From: Bacillota bacterium
GTDB lineage: Bacteria > Bacillota > Bacilli > Paenibacillales > NBRC-103111
Reading direction: 5' to 3'
NCBI GenBank assembly: GCA_023393235.1
Contig: JAEWMH010000167.1
Span: 48,804-112,803 of the forward strand
DNA length: 64,000 nucleotides
Shown here: positions 26,162 through 35,500 of the stretch, one piece after another
Layout: every line of letters begins with the position of its first letter
Numbering within the stretch: the stretch's first letter is position 1
Notes under the pieces: generated by a model
Told to the model about the DNA's origin: nothing
Databases searched by the model: none
Seen by the model: the letters and a program-made list of their open reading frames with translations, nothing else
Made by a program: the position numbers and the translations under genes

Positions 26162-27811
26162 ATGATCAAGCTGCTTATTGCCGACGACGAGGCATTGGTA
26201 TGTATAGGCCTGCAATCCATGCTGAAATGGGAGGAATACAACATTGAAATTGTGGGTATCGCCCACAACGGCGCCCAAGCGGAAGATCTGATCGCTTCCC
26301 TGCAGCCGGACATTGTGATTACCGATATCAAAATGCCGGTGAAAACAGGACTGGAGGTGGCGGATGCCGTCCGCAGGAAACAAGGCCGCCTGCCTCTCTT
26401 CATCATCCTGACCAGCTTCGAGGAGTTCGAATATGCCAAAAGCGCAATAGAGCTGCAGGCCGTGGACTATCTGGTCAAGCTGGAGCTGACACCGCAGATG
26501 CTGACCACCTCCATTTTGAGAGCCATCTCCATTCTGGCGGATTATAAGTCTCTGGAACAAGGTGCCTCCGCCCCGGATTCCACCCGCCGCAGCGACCTTC
26601 AAGGACACCGGGAGAAATTTTTTACCCGTCTGCTGAACAATTTATTCGAGAACAAAAACCAATACCTGCTGCAGCTGCAGGACCTTGACATCGAATTGGA
26701 TCAGAAATCCTATGTGGTATCCACCTGCCGCATTCTCGGTCCCACCAGTATTCCGCCCCGGGGGGACAAACTGGTGGCCTTGTGCACCAGCACCCTTCAG
26801 ATGGCCAAGGACACCCTTGCCCGGGCGGCGGGCACCTGCCATGTTATCAGCCTGGACCTGCGGAATTTCGCCGTGATTCTGCCTGTTCCAGAGGCCAGCC
26901 CTGATGGCGGAATGGCTGAGGTTGCAAAGCTTCTGGCACATATGGCTTCTGTTCTGCACAATTATTTTAATGTGACTGTGATTGGCGCGGTGGGATTTGC
27001 CGTCGAGGACCCCTATCTGCTGAGGGACAGCTACGAGTCCGCACGGAAAGCGATGCCGGAGGCGGTGCGCGGACAATCGTTCATATGCTATTCCTCCGAC
27101 CGTCATGCCCGTGAGGAGCATGCCCTGTTCGATTTTTCCGAATCCCGTCAGGACATCCGGCGCGCCTTTGAGGAAATGGATACCCGGGTCTTATACGCCA
27201 TCATCACCAGAATGATCGAGGATTTCGACAGCCGCCCCGAGCTGGTGGTGCCGGCCATGGATGCCGCCTGCAATATCCTGTACATGGCTACCTCCCTCCT
27301 GGCGGACGGAGAGAACATGGTGGAGCATATCTTCGCCGACGAGCCGGAGGGCTACCGGGCCATCTACCAGCAGCACACCATGGAGGGGATCGTGGAATGG
27401 CTGGTCCGGTTCCGGGACGGCAGCTGCGAACTGTTATCCACCCGGAGGCAGAGCTACAAGGAGCAGTTGGTCAAGAATGTCCAATCCTACATCAAACGCA
27501 ATTTGGACAGCAGACTCTCCCTGAACCAAGTGGCCGATGTGTTCAGCTTTAGCCCTAACTATTTGAGCCACCTGTTCTCCAAAACCGCAGGTATCAACTT
27601 CGTCGATTACATCACCGAAACCAAGATCGCCGCAGCCAAAGAGATGATGCTCCGCGGCGAAGGCCGCGTCAACGAAATTTCCCAGAGGCTGGGCTACGAA
27701 AGCGCCTTTTACTTCAGCAAGGTGTTCAAAAAGGTGGAGGGTATTTCGCCCAGAGAGTTCATGCAGCAGCCAGAGACTGGATTCGCGGCGGGAAGCTTGG
27801 GAGATTCGTAA
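26162..27811 (+). CDS. YesN-type response regulator with AraC DNA-binding domain
   Basis: 549 residues. The receiver domain (1-120) has the acidic pocket ADDE (Asp8-Asp9), phospho-acceptor Asp55 in VITDIKMP, and the switch Thr/Ser and Lys in ILTSFEEFE and YLVKLEL. A central region of about 300 residues is followed by two C-terminal AraC helix-turn-helix motifs (LSLNQVADVFSFSPNYLSHL; VNEISQRLGYESAFYFSKVF). It is partner of the kinase just upstream. Start: ATG at 26162, with AAGGA 9 bases before, overlapping the kinase tail; an in-frame extension inside the kinase gene is rejected. A terminator follows at 27840. Confidence 0.93.
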   Translation: MIKLLIADDEALVCIGLQSMLKWEEYNIEIVGIAHNGAQAEDLIASLQPDIVITDIKMPVKTGLEVADAVRRKQGRLPLFIILTSFEEFEYAKSAIELQAVDYLVKLELTPQMLTTSILRAISILADYKSLEQGASAPDSTRRSDLQGHREKFFTRLLNNLFENKNQYLLQLQDLDIELDQKSYVVSTCRILGPTSIPPRGDKLVALCTSTLQMAKDTLARAAGTCHVISLDLRNFAVILPVPEASPDGGMAEVAKLLAHMASVLHNYFNVTVIGAVGFAVEDPYLLRDSYESARKAMPEAVRGQSFICYSSDRHAREEHALFDFSESRQDIRRAFEEMDTRVLYAIITRMIEDFDSRPELVVPAMDAACNILYMATSLLADGENMVEHIFADEPEGYRAIYQQHTMEGIVEWLVRFRDGSCELLSTRRQSYKEQLVKNVQSYIKRNLDSRLSLNQVADVFSFSPNYLSHLFSKTAGINFVDYITETKIAAAKEMMLRGEGRVNEISQRLGYESAFYFSKVFKKVEGISPREFMQQPETGFAAGSLGDS

Positions 27812-27839
27812 GGTTATGTACCCCTGTATTCAACAGCTG

Positions 27840-27872
27840 GGGCTTCTATCTGAACAGATAGAGGCTTTTTTT
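27840..27872 (+). terminator. Rho-independent terminator of the two-component operon
   Basis: GCTTCTATCT pairs with AGATAGAGGC around a GAAC loop and is followed by seven T, 28 bp after the stop codon. Confidence 0.9.
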
Positions 27873-27935
27873 GCCGTGCGGAGGTCGGTTAACACAAGGC
27901 AGGGCGTATGGTCTTGCCACATGCGCCTTATATGG

Positions 27936-27959
27936 AGAGCAGGTAATAATGCCTGCTCC
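27936..27959. promoter_or_regulatory. Hairpin upstream of the glycosyltransferase genes
   Basis: GAGCAGG and CCTGCTC pair across an 8-base loop, followed by CTTTC. It may be a leader hairpin; nothing else is recognisable in the 200-bp gap. Confidence 0.35.
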
Positions 27960-28015
27960 TTTCACCGCGGGCTGACATAATCTAATCTTAAAAGCTTTCT
28001 ATGGGAGATGAAGCT

Positions 28016-28102
28016 ATGACCAAAGATATTATGCTCCCTACCATTATGGAGGATCGGGGAACGCTCCGTGAGCGCAGGACGTACAGCTGGAGGGTGAAGT
28101 AA
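28016..28102 (+). CDS. 28-residue ORF abutting the glycosyltransferase
   Basis: ATG at 28016 with GGGAGATGAAG upstream, encoding MTKDIMLPTIMEDRGTLRER plus eight more residues and ending in TAA directly before the TTG start of the next gene. Zero spacing and good ribosome binding sites for both suggest translational coupling, but the peptide matches nothing I know and could be chance. Confidence 0.4.
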   Translation: MTKDIMLPTIMEDRGTLRERRTYSWRVK

Positions 28103-29238
28103 TTGGGAATGCTTCGCTATCAATGCACGTGGAAGGGACCGCTGGAAAAGCGGAGCGGATTGGGCCATGCCAGCAGAGAGTATGTTCAGGCACTAAGACG
28201 GCAGGGAGTAGATGTGCGGATTGGCGACAGCAGCGGGTCCGCGTCCCGGGCAGGGAGTGGAGCCGGCAAGCAGGTGCTGATTTATCATCATCCCCCCATA
28301 CTCTGAATTTCAGGGAAGCAAAAAGAAAATACGATCGTATCATTCTGAATACAGTGTGGGAAACCTCCCGGACTCCGAGAAACTGGATGCCCTCTATGAA
28401 TCAATTCGACGGGATTCTCGTACCGTCCCGGCACAATAAGGAAGCGCTGCGCAACAGCGGCGTGAAGGTGCCCATCTATATTGTTCCCCACGGTGTGAAC
28501 ACGAGGCTATATAGCCCCGCTAATCCGAAGTTCAACCTGGGAGAGCATCAGGGGAAGTTTGTTTTCGTATCCGTATTCAGCTTTCAGCACCGGAAGAATC
28601 CGGAGATGCTGCTTCGCGCCTACTGGCAGGAATTTTCGCAGAAGGACCGGGTGCTGCTGCTGATAAAAACCAACGGCTTCGACCAAGATGAGGGTGGCGA
28701 CTGGATCAAAAACAAAATCCTCCGTTACAAGGAGCAGCTTGCTCTTCCCCACAAAACTGCGCCGCTTATGCTCATCACCAAGCGGATCAGCGATGCATCC
28801 CTTCGCAAGATCTACGCCTCCGGCAATGCCTTCGTTTTGCCTACCAGGGGGGAGGGTGTGGGCCTGCCCTTTCTGGAGTCCATTTCCAGTGGTGTTCCTG
28901 TTATCACAACTGCCTGGGGTGGACAGATGGATTTCCTTACCAAGGGCAATTCCTTTTTCGTAAAATATAACCTTCGAAATCCCGCAGCTAGTATGAAAGA
29001 AAAACACTGCATCAGCCGCAAATTCAGTCATTTGTTCGCCCAGAAGGGGCAGCTTTGGGCGGAAGCGGAGCTGCATGACCTGCGAATGCAGATGAGAAGA
29101 GCTTATGCCAATCCGCAGCTGTGCAAGCAGAAGGGAAAACAAGGCCGGCAGGATGCGCTGAATCTGTCCTGGGATCGGTCAGGAAGACTGATGAAGCAAG
29201 CCATTGAGCGTATTATCTGTGGAGACCGGCGAGGTTAA
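28103..29238 (+). pseudogene. GT4 glycosyltransferase broken by a one-base deletion in a C run
   Basis: The N-terminal part is encoded from the TTG at 28103 (LRYQCTWKGPLEKRSGLGHA, a typical GT4 start with the glycine-rich loop) and reaches YHHPPIL and a stop at 28304-28306. The remaining protein (HTLNFREAKRKYDRIILNTV onwards) is in the next frame. The frames join at CCCCCC (28292-28297): one extra C would give YHHPPHTLNF and a normal 378-residue enzyme. The C-terminal half has the donor-binding E-x7-E motif in GEGVGLPFLE. Retaining GT4 enzymes transfer sugars from nucleotide-sugars. With manC next door, GDP-mannose or a derivative is a plausible donor. The break could be a real mutation, a phase-variable run or a sequencing error. 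Confidence 0.75.
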
Positions 29239-29271
29239 AGACCCGGTTAGGCTCGAATAGGGGGAGATACC

Positions 29272-30636
29272 GTGCAGATCGTACTGTTGTCCGGCGGTTC
29301 CGGCAAACGATTATGGCCATTGTCCAACGAAATAAGGTCCAAGGCATTCCTGAAGCTGCTTGATGGCGAAGGAGGGAGCAAGGAGTCGATGATTCAGCGG
29401 ATTACCCGCCAGCTGGCTGCCGCCGGTATGCTCCCCTCCACCCATATTGTTACTCATGCCACCCAGGGAGAGATTACCCGCAGCCAAACAGGAGGCGCTG
29501 TCACTGTACTGGAGGAGCCTCATAAGCGCGGCACCTTTACGGCGATTGCGCTGGCAGCCGCTTTTTTTCACTCTCAGCTTAAGTTAGACCGGAAGGAGGT
29601 TGTTGTGGCATTGCCGGTGGATTCCTTCATCAAGCAGCCGTTCTTCCAGGTGATCCTGGACTGCCCGGCAGTGCTCGCCCGTTCTGCAGCCGATCTGGTG
29701 CTGGTCGGCACCTCTCCTGCCGGTCCATCCAATCAGTTCGGATACATGGTGCCCGGCCCCATACAGGAGGATCAGGGCTTCTGCCGCATTGAACGGTTCG
29801 TGGAAAAGCCGGATGCCGCAGTGGCAGCAGAGCTTATCCGCCAGGGGGCATTGTGGAACTGCGGTGTATTTGCTTTTCCATTAGGCTACATGCTTGATTT
29901 TATGACGGCCAAGGGCCTTCCCCTTGATGCCGGAGACCTGCTGCGTTTATATGGAGAGCTGCCGGAGCGGAGCTTCGACCAAGAGGTCGTAGAGCAGACG
30001 GCTAATTGCGCCGCTGTCGCCTATGAGGGCCTGTGGGATGACCTGGGCAGCTGGGACGCCTTCACTCAGCATTTGAACAACAAGGTGACCGGCATGGGGC
30101 AAGTGGAGGACAGCTCCATAAATACCCATCTGGTCAATGAGCTGCCCTGTCCCATCCATGTCATCGGCGTTTCCAATGTGATTGTGGCTGCGGGTCCCGA
30201 CGGTGTGCTGGTCGCCAGCAAGCAGCAGGCCAGCCGAATCAAGGATCTGCTTCCAAATAACCGCATGCCGATGCTGGAGGAGAAGCGTTGGGGCGTCCGC
30301 CGCACGCTGGACTATTCACGTCACAGCCAAGCAGGTGAAAGCCTGACCAGCAAGGTGACTTTGTTGGCTGGATCGAACACCAGCTATCATGTGCACCAGC
30401 ACCGCATGGAGATCTGTGCCATACTGTCCGGCACCGGCGAATGTCTTATAGACGGTCGGGTGATGGCGATTGGAAGCGGTGATGTTCTGGAGATAACAGC
30501 GGGCGTCAAGCATAGTATTAAGGCTATCACTGCTATGGAGTATATCGAAACCTGGTTGGGAGAACAGCTCGGCGGCGAGGATTGCAAGCGGATAGCTCTC
30601 ATCTGGGAAGAGGCGGTGCAGAGTAGTAGTGAATGA
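29272..30636 (+). CDS. manC: Mannose-1-phosphate guanylyltransferase with cupin domain (ManC type)
   Basis: 454 residues. The N-terminal nucleotidyltransferase domain has the pyrophosphorylase motif GGSGKRLWPLSN (8-19) and the FVEKP motif. The C-terminal cupin (about 350-440) has YHVHQHRMEICAILSGTGE, the metal-binding layout of type II phosphomannose isomerase. It should make GDP-mannose from mannose 1-phosphate, and perhaps mannose 6-phosphate from fructose 6-phosphate. GTG start at 29272 after GGGGAGAT. It follows the GT4 gene by 33 bp and precedes two collagen-like surface proteins on the other strand, suggesting a role in surface glycan rather than in sugar catabolism. Confidence 0.88.
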   Translation: MQIVLLSGGSGKRLWPLSNEIRSKAFLKLLDGEGGSKESMIQRITRQLAAAGMLPSTHIVTHATQGEITRSQTGGAVTVLEEPHKRGTFTAIALAAAFFHSQLKLDRKEVVVALPVDSFIKQPFFQVILDCPAVLARSAADLVLVGTSPAGPSNQFGYMVPGPIQEDQGFCRIERFVEKPDAAVAAELIRQGALWNCGVFAFPLGYMLDFMTAKGLPLDAGDLLRLYGELPERSFDQEVVEQTANCAAVAYEGLWDDLGSWDAFTQHLNNKVTGMGQVEDSSINTHLVNELPCPIHVIGVSNVIVAAGPDGVLVASKQQASRIKDLLPNNRMPMLEEKRWGVRRTLDYSRHSQAGESLTSKVTLLAGSNTSYHVHQHRMEICAILSGTGECLIDGRVMAIGSGDVLEITAGVKHSIKAITAMEYIETWLGEQLGGEDCKRIALIWEEAVQSSSE

Positions 30637-30648
30637 ATGCCGTTTATA

Positions 30649-30706
30649 AAAAAAACCTGCTCTAAGATATCGGGTGGTAAATGGGTTGTCTTAGAGCAGT
30701 TGCTTT
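30649..30706. terminator. Bidirectional terminator between manC and the collagen-like gene
   Basis: An 11-bp stem (CTGCTCTAAGA with TCTTAGAGCAG) has TTGCTTTT on the plus side and eight T on the minus side, directly after the stop codon of the minus-strand gene. Confidence 0.85.
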
Positions 30707-31618
30707 TCAGGCCATTTCCTCCAATACAGTAGCCCTGAAGCTCCAGTGCTGCACGGTAAAGGAAGACGTCGTACTTCGGACCTGGAATGCATAAGCACCA
30801 TAGGAAGGTTCCGTCACGGAGTCCAGCCAATTCATCATCATCATATAATGGTTGTCGCCAATGCCCCAACCACAATTGAGAGTGCCTGAATTGATCACTT
30901 CATTAGTGGACTGGTCTACAATACGGTAATGCACTTCAAACCTTCTTTCAGGTCCGCCTTCAAAATGGATTCCCATCAGAACCTCCTGGAAGACCGTTTG
31001 CCCCGGCCAACCCGGAAGGGGAGGATGCGTCTGCACCGTGGTCCAAATTATCGTTCCATCAAAGGCAGGGACCTTTACTGAAGGCTCAACATTATATGTT
31101 AATTTTCCCGCGGACCGGATGGGGTGATAGCCGCTTCCCCGCGGACCGGTCGGACCGGATGGACCGGATGGACCCGTTGAGCCTGTTGCACCCTTTAAAC
31201 GTGTTAATCCGTCTAGTGCCGCCGGTTCCGCTACGGGAATGTCCTCGATGATGACTTGAGGGTTTCCGACAAGAGGATGAGCTGCAATGTTCCGGAATGA
31301 AACAATTTTGGCCTTTACCTTGTAGAGATGAGTTCCTGCTCCAATATGATCGATGATATCAATGGTTTCATTCACCAATTGGCCTACTCCGGCAGATGCG
31401 TAAATATCAATGGGAGATATCTGGCGGGCTACAACAACATTTCCGCGCGCAAGCTCCCATTCCAAGTGCAATGATCCCGCTCCCGAAAACACTGTAGACA
31501 TCTTCAACGGAATAAGGAATCTGAACAGCGTGCCGGGCTGATCGTATTTCGTGACCAAGGTGATGGCCAGTTGGACCTCCGGACCCGGTCTTCCCAGCAC
31601 AAGAGGTGTAAACGACAT
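30707..31618 (-). CDS. Collagen-like exosporium-type surface protein
   Basis: 303 residues with no signal peptide. An N-terminal domain of about 140 residues is followed by a short run of Gly-X-Y triplets (GATGSTGPSGPSGPTGPRG, about 145-165) and a C-terminal beta-sandwich domain of about 135 residues (VKVPAFDGTIIWTTVQTHPP onwards). This head-collagen-head layout is that of the BclA-like proteins that trimerise on spore surfaces. GGAGGAGCGGAAGG precedes the ATG. The upstream gap (31620-31780) contains CATATACTG, close to the mother-cell sigma-K -10 pattern, consistent with late sporulation expression, though weak. Its C-terminal domain is closely similar to the neighbouring broken gene, so the two are tandem paralogs. 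Thr residues in the triplets are potential glycosylation sites, which fits manC and GT4 nearby. Confidence 0.82.
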   Translation of the reverse strand: MSFTPLVLGRPGPEVQLAITLVTKYDQPGTLFRFLIPLKMSTVFSGAGSLHLEWELARGNVVVARQISPIDIYASAGVGQLVNETIDIIDHIGAGTHLYKVKAKIVSFRNIAAHPLVGNPQVIIEDIPVAEPAALDGLTRLKGATGSTGPSGPSGPTGPRGSGYHPIRSAGKLTYNVEPSVKVPAFDGTIIWTTVQTHPPLPGWPGQTVFQEVLMGIHFEGGPERRFEVHYRIVDQSTNEVINSGTLNCGWGIGDNHYMMMMNWLDSVTEPSYGAYAFQVRSTTSSFTVQHWSFRATVLEEMA

Positions 31619-31780
31619 AACCTTCCGCTCCTCCTACTACACATAGTCTCCATGAAATCCATTTGAGTACCAGTATATGTGTGCTGTGGTTTCAGTTGCA
31701 CCTGTATATAGCCCGTAATGGACTGTGTGGATAGAGAAATGGGCAATGGACTTGGAGATAAAGTCCATGCGGGATGGGCC

Positions 31781-31819
31781 AAAAAACTCCCCTCCAAACA
31801 CCAGGTTTGAAGAGGAGTT
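31781..31819 (-). terminator. Terminator of the broken collagen-like gene
   Basis: A 15-bp stem (about 31785-31799 with 31805-31819, two mismatches) is followed on the minus strand by six T. Confidence 0.8.
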
Positions 31820-32159
31820 TGCCGTTAGTTCATAACAAAGGTATAACGGTTATTTCCGGCATTCCAGCCAAAGGCTATGACGCCTGTTTGAATGACCTCG
31901 CCGGCTGTTTGCTCCACAATTTGGTAATAGGCATTAATCCCGTAGTCCGGACCGCTGTCGTATTGAATATCCGTCAGAAATTCCAGCAAGACACTCTGAC
32001 CTGGGATGACAGGAAGCGGCGGGAGGGCTTGAACCGTTGTCCGGCTAATTGTACCTGCGAAAGCAGGCACGTTAACGGGTGATTGACTGCTGTCGGATAA
32101 CCTGCCTACTGAACGGACTGCGGAATAATCCTCCCCTTATGCTCCCCTGACTCCGGCAA

Positions 32160-32350
32160 AACCGGTTGGACCGGTAGCTCCCAAAACTGTTGCACTGGCA
32201 CCGGTCATTCCCGTAGGTCCGGGGTAACCCGTTTCACCTGTGGGTTCGGTTCCTCCCAATCCTGTAGGTCCGGTAGCTCCGATACCTGTTGCACCGGTCG
32301 GACCTGTAGCACCTCTAGGACCGGTTGGACCCGTGGGTCCGGTAGATCCG
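32160..32350 (-). repeat. Collagen triplet-coding tandem repeats
   Basis: Repeating 9- and 18-base units based on GGTCCGGTAGCTCC-like words encode Gly-Pro-Thr and Gly-Ala-Thr triplets. Such tracts change length easily by recombination. Confidence 0.7.
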
Positions 32351-32445
32351 ACTGCTCCACTGTGGCGGTTAAGCTGACTGTCGCACCAAGCGCTTTGTTC
32401 AGCAGTTCCGCTTCCGCATGGAGTATGAATAGCGGTTGCTTCCAG

Positions 32446-32486
32446 CAAAACAAAGAAGCGCAGCAACTTGCGCCGCGCTTCTTCTT
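32446..32486 (-). terminator. Terminator of the giant GH59/GH43 gene
   Basis: On the minus strand a stem based on AAGAAGCGCGGC and GCTGCGCTTCTT is followed by TGTTTT, starting 34 bp after the stop codon. A near-identical hairpin sits after the ABC permease operon (43003-43040). Confidence 0.8.
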
Positions 32487-32519
32487 CGTTACTTGCAAAC
32501 ACATGAATGACTTCAAACT

Positions 32520-35500
32520 TTACAGCCAATCCTTCAGACTTGTTAATAAATTGTACAGCACCTGCACACTTTCGGCCCGGGTCAGCTGCTCTTGTGGAGC
32601 GAACTGTCCGTTATCCCGGCCCTGGAGCAGCCCTGCCGCACCTGCAGCGGCTACGGCGTCCTTGGCCCAGTCACCGATTTGAACGCTATCCGTGAAGCTG
32701 CTTTCTGTTTGGCCTGCGGGCTGCCGTCCGGTTTTCCATTCGAATGCCCGGATGAGCATCACCGCCATTTCCTGCCGGGTTATGGTTCCATCCGGCTCAA
32801 AGCCGTCAGCGCTTCGTCCACTTACCAGCCCCGCCTGTGCGGCAGCTGCTACTGCATCGGCGTACCAGGCCTCCTGCGGCACGTCGGAGAATGCAGCCGC
32901 GGTCTTCCCGCCTGCAGGCTGGATGGCCAGGAGGCGTACCAGCATGGCGGCAAATTCCGCCCGTGTTACCGAACCCTGCGGCTCGAATCGGGTTTCGTCC
33001 ACACCGTTAATCACATGCTTCGCTGCCATCCGGGTGATGACCGATTTGGCCCAGTGGCTGCTGTCCACGTCCGAGAAGCTGTGTTCATACGCCAGAACAG
33101 CGTATTGGCCTGAGAGCGGGACGGTGGCCGTTAATTCACCGTTCTTCCATTGGCCTCCCAGATAAACCGGTTTGCCGTCCGCCCCGATCCTATACATTCC
33201 CAATAATTCCGGATCGGCAGCTGAGCCTGTTTGGATGGATAACTGAACCGTCTCATTGGATAATGCGGAGGCATGGGGGAATGCTTCACCGTTGGCTGCC
33301 ACTGCTTCCAGCCGGATGGTATACAACCCGCTGGCAGCTTTCCATTGCACACCCGCCGGCAGAGCTGCGGCCTCCATGGCCTGATTCAGGGAACGGGAAT
33401 CCCCTGCAAAAGCGGTCACCTTAACTTGGACTTCCTGCCCTTCTCCGGCTTGCGCCAGCAGCTTGTGCAGGGTTTGCCCGCTGAGTGTAAGAACAGCCTG
33501 CTCCTTCATCAGCTTCAGAGAACCGCCGGCTCCCACGGTATTGGCCAACTCCGCCGGAAGCAGCAGCGTTTCTGTTTCCTTGTTCCATTGAACGGTATAG
33601 CTTCCTTGTCCATCCGCCTTCAGATCGTCCAGGTCCGCCTGCTGGGTGTTTGCAGGAACCTCGGGGACAGGCACAGGGACTGGTGCTGTACCGGTATCCG
33701 TACCGTCTCCGTCACCGGAATTATCCTCCGCTGCGTAGACAATTACCTCCCGGGTCTTCTCCTCCGCCGCGTTGCCTGCCGCATCCTGCACATTGTAATG
33801 GATGGTATAGATGCCGGCCTCAAAGGTGTTGACAGCCGTAACAGGCTTGCCCTCAAAGGTAATCGTGGTCACGATCCGGTCCGTAATGTTGCCGTCCCGG
33901 TCATCGGTTGCGGCAGCACCTTCATCCTGGTAGCCCGAACCGTGCCCTGCATATACCGTTTTGTTACCCTTCAGTGTGATAACGGGTTTTACTGTATCCG
34001 GCAGGATTGGCGGCGTCTTCACAATGACCTCCCGGGTCTTCTCCTCCGCCGCGTTGCCTGCCGCATCCTGCACATGGTAATGGATGGTATAGGTTCCGGC
34101 CGCAAGGGTGTTGACAGCCGTAACTGGCTTGCCCTCAAAGGTAATCGTGGTCACCAGACGGTCCGTAATGTTGCCGTCCCGGTCATCCGCCGCAAGGGCA
34201 CCCGGGTCAAGATAAACCGCTCCGTTTTCCAAAGTAATGGCCGCATCACCAAGCAAGGTTATCACAGGCTTCACCACATCGGGCCCGCCATAGGTGGCCA
34301 CTACCACTGTCCGCGTCACCTCATTGGCCCGGTTGCCCGCCAGGTCGCTGACATTATAATGCACCGTGTAGGTGGCTTCCGTCACCGTGCTGACTTCTGC
34401 TGCAGGAAGACCGTTCCAGCTGTAGGACGTGATAATCCGGTCCGTAATATCTCCATCCCGGTCATCCATAGCGATAGCCCCGGCATCCGTATACTCCGCG
34501 CCGACACCCAGGGTCACCAGCTCATGCCCCAGCAGGGTGATCTGCGGCTTCACTGTATCCGGCTCAGTGGGAGGAGCCTTCACCACAACCGTCCGTGTCA
34601 CCTCTGCCGCCAGGTTGCCAGCGGTATCGGAGACATTGTAGTGGACTTTGTAGGTGGCTTCCGTCACCGTGCTGACTCCTGCTGCAGGAAGCCCGTTCCA
34701 GCTGTAGGTGGTGCTAATCCGGTCCGTTATATTCCCGTCCCGGTTATCCGATGCCGTCGCTCCCGCGTCCGTGTATACCGCGCCTTGGTTTACGTAGGCC
34801 GGATCTTCTCCCAGAAGAGTGATCACCGGTTTTACCGCGTCTGCACCAGGATGTTGGGTAATCATAATCCAGCTGAGCTGCACATCCGTATTGCTGCCGG
34901 AATTGGCGGGGGCCACCGTAATCTCCATGGTCCCGTTTTCGCTCATGACAATTCCCTTATGCTCCGCAACGGCATAGGAAGCATTCATAATCCGCCCGCT
35001 CTCCACGGATACACCGTTAATGGCCGTATTGGCAACCCGCTTGGATTGGGAGCTGGAGAACCAAGGATCGTAAAAGCCCATGTAGACGGTATAATCACCT
35101 TTTTCCAGATCGAACTTGTAGGTCAGATTCCGTTCCGAGGAGCTGTTCACATAACGCAAGCTTTGGAAAATATCCGCCGTATTGACTCTCAAGGTGCTGT
35201 TATTACCGGAATATCCCCATGTTTTACCAGCTGCAGGATCATACACCTGCTCCGCAGCCTCGTGCCGCAGGACTTTGCCTGTGGAGGTTTTGTAGGCCTC
35301 CACCAGTTGGGTATATTGCGGTACATCCCCCGACGCCGGATTAACGAAATACTGCAGATTGTCCGGAAGGGCAACCGTGACCTCCACATCCACCCGGCTG
35401 CCTGCCAAAATGCCTCCAAGGGTTCCTTTTACAGCAGCGGCTCCGACGGTTAGCCTTGCCGCCTCCAGACTGGCCGCATCCCAGATCACCGGGATATCCC

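Larger units (their letters stand above)
31825..32529 (-). pseudogene. Second collagen-like surface protein, interrupted by an in-frame TAA
   Basis: Gly-X-Y triplets (GSTGPTGPTGPRGATGPTG and more, about 50 residues) run to GVRGA and a TAA at 32137-32139. The same frame then continues for 103 codons through VNVPAFAGTISRTTVQALPP to a second stop at 31825. That part matches the C-terminal head of the intact paralog at 30707-31618, so the TAA is a nonsense mutation inside one gene. The 5' end is also abnormal: the frame reaches back to a TTG at 32529 but runs through the terminator of the giant gene (32446-32486), with no ribosome binding site. A different frame at about 32340-32430 encodes a more natural helix (AEAELLNKALGATVSLTATV), suggesting a lost or frameshifted N-terminus. 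Probably a decaying gene. Confidence 0.7.

Noticed and set aside
32160..34840. CRISPR-like array from regular repeats
   Set aside because: The repeats are in coding frames (collagen triplets and DUF5011-like domains) and do not alternate with unique spacers.
33273..35453. 726-codon plus-strand reading frame
   Set aside because: Antisense to the DUF5011 and SLH part of the giant enzyme; its repetitive look is a mirror of those repeats.
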